The position numbers were made by a program, and so were the translations under genes. A stretch of DNA of 64,000 nucleotides from NCBI GenBank assembly GCA_022605405.1, contig JABYQQ010000005.1, positions 2,666,001 to 2,730,000 of the forward strand, in the 5' to 3' direction. Within the stretch, counting starts at the first letter, position 1, and the number at the start of each line of letters is the position of its first letter. The notes under the pieces are model-generated. The model saw nothing but the letters and a program-made list of their open reading frames with translations. It was not told the DNA's origin and did no database searches. Positions 58,081 to 64,000 of the stretch are shown piece by piece. The stretch comes from Earliella scabrosa (Eukaryota > Basidiomycota > Agaricomycetes > Polyporales > Polyporaceae).

Positions 58081-59169
58081 ATGGTGAGTCCATGTTCCCC
58101 TCGCTGTGTGCCACGTCGTCCCCGCCGCGCCGGACAGTGTGCACACTGCATCTGACGTTCATGGCATTTCACTAACGTTGGTTCTCTTGCTCTGTGTGCG
58201 CCCAGTACGCCGACTCCGCTCCCGCCGCCGACCCCTACAACGAGGCCTACAACAGCGAGCCCCCTCCGCCGGCCGCCGCTCCCGCCGCCGATTCTCGGGA
58301 CCGTGATCTTCCTCCTCGAGGCCGTTCTCGTTCCCGGAGTCCAGTGAGGTCCTCCAGCTACCGCAGGTCGCCTCCTCCCCGTCGTCCACCTCATGCGCCA
58401 ATTGTTTGTTTTCCTTTGCTTGAACACGTGTTCTCCGCATGCTAACCTGGCGAAGCAGGCGCCCAATCCCTCCAACGTGTTGGGAGTTTTCGGCTTGAGT
58501 ATTCGTACGACGGAGCGCGACCTGGATGATGAGTTCAGTCGTTTCGGTCGTGTTGAAAAGGTGGTGATCGTGTACGATCAGAGGGTGCGTTAACATGTCT
58601 TATGTCGTATGTGCCCGTTGACGCTGACGATTGTGCTCTTAGTCTGACCGTTCTCGCGGTTTTGGTTTCATTACCATGTCCACCGTTGACGAAGCTGGGC
58701 GGTGCATCAAGGAGTTGAACGGCGTGGTACGTCCATCCGTCTATACGTGTTTTCATCGGTGGCTCAACGATCGCCCCAGGAGCTGAATGGCCGACGTATC
58801 CGTGTCGACTATTCAGTCACCGATCGTCCCCATGCTCCCACTCCGGGAGAGTACATGGGCCACAGGCGTCGTCGGGGTCGCGACACGTACTCTGGCCGTG
58901 ATGACCGGTATGATGACAGGGACCGCCGTGACCGTGACCCGTACAGGAGTCGTTACGACCGGGACGACCGGGACCGTGACTACTACGGCAGGGATAGCAG
59001 GGACTGGCGCGACCGCCGCAGCCCTCCTCCTCGGTCTCGCCACTCACCGGAGTACAGAAGGCGCAGGAGCTACTCGAGGAGCCCTCCGAGGGGTAGCAGC
59101 CCTGGCCGTGGTCGGGACTATGATGGGCCCTCGACCAGCGGGCCCGCGAACGGCGACTCTCGCTGGTGA
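58081..59169 (+). CDS. tra2: Tra2-like RRM splicing regulator
   Basis: Five exons (58081-58083, 58206-58403, 58459-58584, 58643-58726, 58780-59169) give 266 residues. Exon 1 is the ATG alone. An N-terminal Ala/Pro region and a short RS segment ([18 protein letters not shown]) precede the RRM. RNP2 is VLGVFGLSI and RNP1 is SRGFGFITM, then [18 protein letters not shown] and [11 protein letters not shown], the hallmark linker of transformer-2 proteins. The C-terminal half is Arg/Asp/Tyr/Gly-rich and ends in SR/SP dipeptides. Tra2 proteins bind exonic enhancers and promote splicing in the nucleus. The donor of intron 2 (GTTTGT at 58404) is weak, so its exact position could shift. Confidence 0.92.
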
Positions 59170-60673
59170 AGCACTCGTGCGTTGACAGTCTCCACATGTG
59201 CTCGCTTTGTGGCTATGCTTTGATCTTCTGGCTGGATGCGCGGCCCGCTGTTGAAGCCTAGGGCACAAGTGAATGTCAAGCAGAAGTGCGCTGGGTCTTC
59301 GTACCCGCAAGACTTACGTTTCCTCAAGTTGTTCCTTCCTCGTCTCCGGACTCCGTTACCCCTCTTCAATAGCACAAAAACCAACTGTCAAGTTTGCTTT
59401 CCGTACCGCCTTCAATGTCCTGTATGTCCCTACGTAATTGTTTGCAAGTGCAAGGCGTCTGGTGCATGTTGGCAAGACGAATCCATCAAGACCCTTCGTC
59501 TGTTCAAGTGGCGGGAATGGGTGAACCGGTCGCGGCTGCGATAACTTCTGGTAATGTATCGCATGGTGTCTGCTGACGTTTACGTAGGAGTCCGGCGCTG
59601 TGAGAAACTCGCCCACAAATGGCGTGCGGGCGCGCACCGCACATGTCAAAGCTTTCCCTGTCGGGCGCGCATTCGTTCATCGCGAGGCTGTACAAGTTTG
59701 GACGCAGAAGGATTCTCAACCTGTGCTGCAAACGTTGTCGGCATCGGGCTTCTCGCGGTGAGCATGCTGCACGAGGCTGTGTAGCTACGTTTGGTTGGTG
59801 TGTACTGCATAGTTTATAGTCCGCAATACATATTTGTTTCGTCGGTCCCTATACGTCGGCCCGTGCATCGAACCCGAACCCGTGTGAATGAGTCGTTGTG
59901 CTATGCCATAGCATGCGTTGTTTGAACAAGTAGCAGCAGGTACATAGTAGTCTCAGTGCGATTATCCAACGCTCGCCGATTTGACCCGGCGTGGCCTGGC
60001 GATCATTGAAGATCATTGAACCCACCTTTGAGCGCCAGTATAGCTATAGCTGACCCACATCAAAGTCCGAACGGTTGCGATCACCTCCCGATCGACCCAC
60101 TCACGGTACGTCTCTCTCTCCGGATCCCAATCAAAGGCGAGCAGGACTGCTCACTAGCGCTCACTCCTATAGTGTTCGTTTGTGTGCGCAAGACCGGACT
60201 CTCAGGTGGTTTCCTCCGATCGGCGTATGATCGAAGGTGTGCTCGGCCCAGTGCGGCACGCAGTCTGAGTCGCTTTCTACCCAACTCAGCATAGTCGACA
60301 CAATGCTAATGTCCTGACGGCGGCGGATCTATCTAACCATGGCGTCAAATCCATCAAACGGCCGTTTCTACGTCGGAGTTGCGGGTGGGTACTGGTGGGT
60401 CCACACAACTCCTGCCGGATGCGGTATGCGTGTCGTCGCTTCTACGTCGGGATCGCGAGTGGGTACCGTTGTGTCCACTCGACTCGTCACAGGTACACCG
60501 CATGCGGTATGCGATAAACCCATCTACCGTCAATGCAGCCTGCAGGATTCTAGCGGAGGGCGGGATGGCTGCGCACTCAGCACGCACGTATAAATGGGCC
60601 GGACTCGATACTGTCAAGCACCATCCTCTGCACACCTTCGCTCCAACTCCAATCACTCACACCCAGATTCGCC
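59170..60673. other. 1.5-kb intergenic region with a short duplication
   Basis: No gene recognised. Two imperfect copies of a 65-74 bp unit lie at 60366-60430 and 60440-60513, close to the promoter of the aldo/keto reductase gene. Confidence 0.45.
60366..60513. repeat. Imperfect tandem duplication upstream of the AKR gene
   Basis: Both copies start TTCTACGTCGG and end GCGGTATGCG, with GTGGGTAC and GTCCAC in matching positions (unit 1 60366-60430, unit 2 60440-60513). The second unit is about 9 bp longer. It ends roughly 160 bp before the start codon at 60674. Confidence 0.7.
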
Positions 60674-62315
60674 ATGGTGAAGACTACAACTCTCGGAGGC
60701 ACGGCGTCCAATGTCGTCGTAGCCAAAGTAGCAGTAAGTAGCAGCTGTTTGTGATTGGATCGTCGCTATGCTGACAGCCCTCATTAGCATGGACTTATGA
60801 TGATGACGTTCGTTGTCTCGCCGTCTGCACGTCCCCCTCTGCCTTACATTACTAACCATCCTTTGATCTGTTAGGATGTCCGACAAGCCCGTCTTAGACG
60901 AACAAGCATTCGAGTCTATCAAGAGCGGCGTCGACGCTCTCCCACCTGGGGTCAAGATGATGCTGAACAGCTGTGAGCTCGTTTTGCCCTGTGTCGTACA
61001 CGTGCCTCGTTGCTCACAACGACCATAGCGGAGTTTTACGGCCAGGGCTTCTCTGTAGGCAACTTGGAGTTGCTGGCCCGCTTCTACGAGAAATATCCCG
61101 ACTATGTTGACAAGACCTTCTTGGCAGTCAAGGTACGCGTCCCACCGCCTCGCGAAAGTCTAGCAGACAATTGAATCGTGCTGTATGCCACTAGGGAGCC
61201 TTTGTGATGGGGGCGCCCAAGTGCAAGTACGTATGCTACACTACAAACACCTGACCGTCCATGCTCACCGAGATGCAGACCCGAAGAGCTCCGTCAGAGC
61301 GTTGACAACTGCATCGCTGCGCTGCGCGGCACGAAGAAGATCGATCTCTTCCAGCCCGCACGGATTGACCCCGAGGTCAGCGTTGAGGACACAGTGCGCT
61401 CTCTCGCCGAGCTCGTCCGCGAGGGCAAGTTTGACCACATCGGGCTGTCCGAGTGCGCGGCGGAGACTCTTCGTCGCGGACACGCTGTACGTGTTGCTTC
61501 AATTGTACTACATGCTACGGACGTCTTGCTCACATTGCTTGCAGGTACATCCCATTTCCGTCGCGGAGATTGAGATCAGCCCCATGTCGTACGAAGAAGA
61601 GACCATCAAAGGCATGTGCAGCAATCTCACTGCCAACCCCACGGCATGCTGACCCGTGACCCTCAGTGCTTGCTACCGCCGCCGAACTCGACATCGCTAT
61701 CGCAGCCTACTCGTGCGTCCATTGCCCCCGATACGCATTCGTTATTGTCAGACTCACGATCGAACCAGACCGCTCGCCCACGGCATGACCACCGGAAAGA
61801 TCAAGAGCGTAGAGGACTTTCCCGGTCCGTCTCTGTTGTTCTCGTCTGGCCTATGACACTAACGTGAGAGTTCTCCACAGCCGGCAGCAGGTATCGCGAC
61901 ATGACCCGGATCAAGGACGAGGTGCGTGTCGCTGCCCCGACGCCATCGGCCCCGTCTTTCTCACACGCCGCACACAGAACTGGGAGTACAACAAGCGGCT
62001 CGTCGACGCGCTGGTCGCGATGGCCGCCGAGAAGAAGTGCACGCCCGCGCAGCTCAGCATCGCTTGGGTGGGCGCGCTCGGCGAGAAGGTCATCCCGCTT
62101 CCGGGCTCATCGTGCGTTGTGCTATGTTGCTCCCGCGATTGTCGCGCACTGACGGAGCTTACAGGAAGAAGGAGAGGACGCTGGAGAACTTGTACGCTGC
62201 GGACGTCGAGCTCACGAAGGAAGACTTGGATAAGATTGCGAAGATTATGGAGACGAACCCTGTCCGGGGTGACCGTGCCTTCGGCCCTCAGGTCGAGATG
62301 AGGCTCTGGGGTTAG
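60674..62315 (+). CDS. AKR8-type aldo/keto reductase (pyridoxal reductase-like)
   Basis: Multi-exon gene. Exon 1 (60674-60733) gives MVKTTTLGGTASNVVVAKVA, and exon 2 (60788-60807) is a 20-nt micro-exon encoding HGLMMMT. Exon 3 starts at 60875 after a GTTCGT...TTAG intron with a TACTAAC-type branch site. Further landmarks are AEFYGQGFSVGNLELLARFY (catalytic Tyr), KTFLAVKG (catalytic Lys), KKIDLFQPARIDPEVSVEDT and GKFDHIGLSECAAETLRRGH. HPISVAEIEISPMSYEEE, MTTGKIKSVEDFP and PAQLSIAWV follow, and the protein ends VEMRLWG. Closest in character to yeast pyridoxal reductases (NADPH-dependent reduction of pyridoxal), although fungal relatives act on other aldehydes. The exons between 61610 and 61985 were read approximately. 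Cytosolic; no signal peptide. Confidence 0.88.
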
Positions 62316-63360
62316 ACGTAGATGTGGAAGCACGTTGTCATTGTCTGCATGGACCAAGTTACCAGTAGCTGCTTCACCAATGGCACGATCTCTGAAACAT
62401 GGATACCAACTGCACGGCTCCAAACCAGCTAGGACAAACGTCGAGTTGGTAAGACTACGTGTGGTCGCGGTGGGTCACTAGTCACTGCTGATGAGCTTAT
62501 GCCGCCGCTCTTCTCGCGGCGGGCGGTGTTTCGTCGTGCTTCTTCAGCCTGCGCCCGTCGCAGAAGTTGAACTCGTGATACGTCTCAGTGGATAATCATG
62601 AGACATATGAGCAGGCCAATCCGTAGGGCGTGGGCTTGTTCTGATTCTCGAAAGGGAAAGGGACCAGGACGCAGCATGAGTACTTGAATACTGACTACCA
62701 ATGCTGATTGGCCCGAACTGCCGTATCGGCCACCGGCTCGCTCTCAGCCAACCACCGGGGCGACGGTTGAACATGATATTCAATGGTAGAAGACGTGGAT
62801 AGATTAACGTCTTAACTAACAGACCTATGATACTGGTGCAATCTATGGGTAAGTAGACATTCCACTCAGGCTGGGCATGTTGTGACGACACCGGGTCCGT
62901 TTAGTAACTAAGACCACATCGGCGCCGGCGGGTGCTTCTCAACGATACCAATTGGGGTGCGTGTACGGTCAATTGGAAAGTGCACTGACGACGAAGTACC
63001 GCCTATTGTTCTGCACTGCCAAGCAGTATGGAGCGGCTTGCTTCGAGTTCTGGCCGATGCCGCCGGAGCTATCAGGAAACCGAGTCTGTGAGCGTGAAAC
63101 GATGGCTCCATCGTGTCCGCCGGAGGTCACTTCGATGGACAAGGGCGGGGGCATTCTGAGCCACAATTATTCAACCCTTGCGTTAAGACACCCCGTGTAC
63201 AACGCCGCACTTGGCGTGCTGGGTCAACGTGACAGCAACACGTATCGAGCTGCACGCTCCTAGGATTACAAGGACGACCCGGTTGAACGATACAAACAAT
63301 ACTGATACAAGGTATGGCACAGCAGAAAGCGCGATAACAAAGCATGTTGAGACGATACAT
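62316..63360. other. Intergenic region, no gene seen
   Basis: About 1 kb between the AKR gene (plus) and the kinase-like gene (minus, stop at 63361). Short open frames only; nothing recognised. Confidence 0.45.
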
Positions 63361-64000
63361 TCAGATGATCGATCTGACGGCAGTGGAGACCTGTGAGGAG
63401 AATTATCACGTCAACATCATGCGACCCAGTCATACTCGAAGCCCTGTCACTCACCAATGATACCGTGTCGAGGATGGGGCTCGCGACCAACGACTCATCC
63501 CTCAACCTTGCCCTCCACAGTCGATGCAAAGTCCAGGTACTTTGAGAGATCTGTTTGAAGTGCGAGAAAGCCTCGGCAGCACAAGGTCGCTCTGCAGGGT
63601 CGTGCTTCGTCATGTTCGATACCAAGGGGGCTAACATGTCCACGTTGCTGAATTTCTACACAACATGTTAGCCACATAATGGCCCTCTGACGGAACAACT
63701 CAGCGCACCTGAAGGAACATTTGACGAAACAGATTGCCCAAGATGAAGACGTCCACCTTGAATGGATCGTAAGGCACCTCTTCCGAAAGCTCCGGAACGT
63801 CCCTGTCTAGTCCTGCCCATCCGGTGACTAGTCTGTTGGGTTCACCGGATGCGAATGTAGTGGATATGCCAAAATCGACATAGTAGTACGTAACAGCAAC
63901 ACTTGCACGGGGAAGAACTGGGGCAAGGCTCGATAGGTCGTTAGGGAGGAACAATGGTGATATAGGGTGGAAGCCCTGGGGGTAAAGCGCAGTTGCATCC
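63361..64000 (-). CDS. Protein kinase-like protein, C-terminal part (5' partial)
   Basis: Minus-strand gene running off the right edge. The first visible exon (64000 to about 63713) contains AVTYYYVDFGISTTF, where DFG is the metal-binding motif of the kinase C lobe, then RLVTGWAGLDRDVPELSE and YDPFKVDVFILGNLF. A GTGCGC donor and GTAG acceptor join it to KFSNVDMLAPLVSNMTKHDP and AERPCAAEAFSHFKQI, the usual end of a kinase fold. A last short exon gives VSTAVRSII and a stop at 63361. This type of kinase-like protein is expanded in polypore-like fungi (recollection). The N lobe and HRD catalytic loop would lie beyond the window, so activity cannot be judged. Confidence 0.8.

Overview
The window is nuclear DNA from a filamentous basidiomycete, most likely an Agaricomycete and plausibly one of the Polyporales. 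Genes are dense with short (about 45-70 nt) GT-AG introns. Several protein families here are typical of mushroom-forming fungi, and housekeeping genes (eL18, a Tra2-like splicing factor, a NUG1/GNL3-type nucleolar GTPase, an Atf1-like bZIP factor) are recognisable only after splicing. Species-level placement is inference.

Left part (1-25 kb). A 3'-complete unknown gene starts the window. Six intact members and one broken member of a single-pass membrane protein family lie between about 1.5 and 38.3 kb, here called members A (minus strand, 1495-2992), B (12144-13668), C (14074-15599), D (19054-20544), E (21742-23111), E2 (remnant, 23621-25123) and F (36655-38286). Each intact member has a signal peptide, a Cys-rich ectodomain with eight positionally conserved cysteines, a low-complexity stalk, a glycine-zipper transmembrane helix and a short cytoplasmic tail. 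Two DUF3445/HODM-type (haem-dependent oxidative demethylase-like) genes lie in the same array. In both cases the HODM gene is followed downstream on the same strand by a membrane-protein gene (HODM-1 then A on minus; HODM-2 then D on plus), so a two-gene unit appears duplicated in inverted orientation. A small conserved Ser-rich gene (8891-9659) sits between the two copies.

Mobile DNA (23.9-30.7 kb). A fold-back element of about 1.04 kb, with roughly 366-bp inverted arms each carrying an RNA polymerase III type A-box/B-box tRNA-like segment, sits in the last intron of E2. Next to it is a multi-exon tnp2/CACTA-like transposase gene with an in-frame stop.

Right part (31-64 kb). This part holds a coiled-coil hypothetical gene and a conserved hypothetical gene, then member F, a long MDR (GroES-like/Rossmann) protein, the NUG1-like GTPase and the Atf1-like bZIP. 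A gene-poor, GC-rich stretch of almost 7 kb follows, then a ThuA-like secreted or GPI-anchored protein, divergent eL18 and Tra2-like genes sharing a 183-bp intergenic promoter, an AKR8-type aldo/keto reductase, and the C-terminal part of a protein kinase-like gene running off the right edge.

The most interesting material is the membrane-protein array. Exon lengths are conserved between paralogues (148, 45, 61 and 49 nt internal exons), the tail carries a conserved Asn/Asp-Pro-x-Asp-Pro motif and a C-terminal Pro-Glu-Val-like end, and three introns appear to have switched to GC-AG splicing. Coordinates and exon structures were derived by hand from the sequence. All function statements rest on motif recognition, not on database searches.
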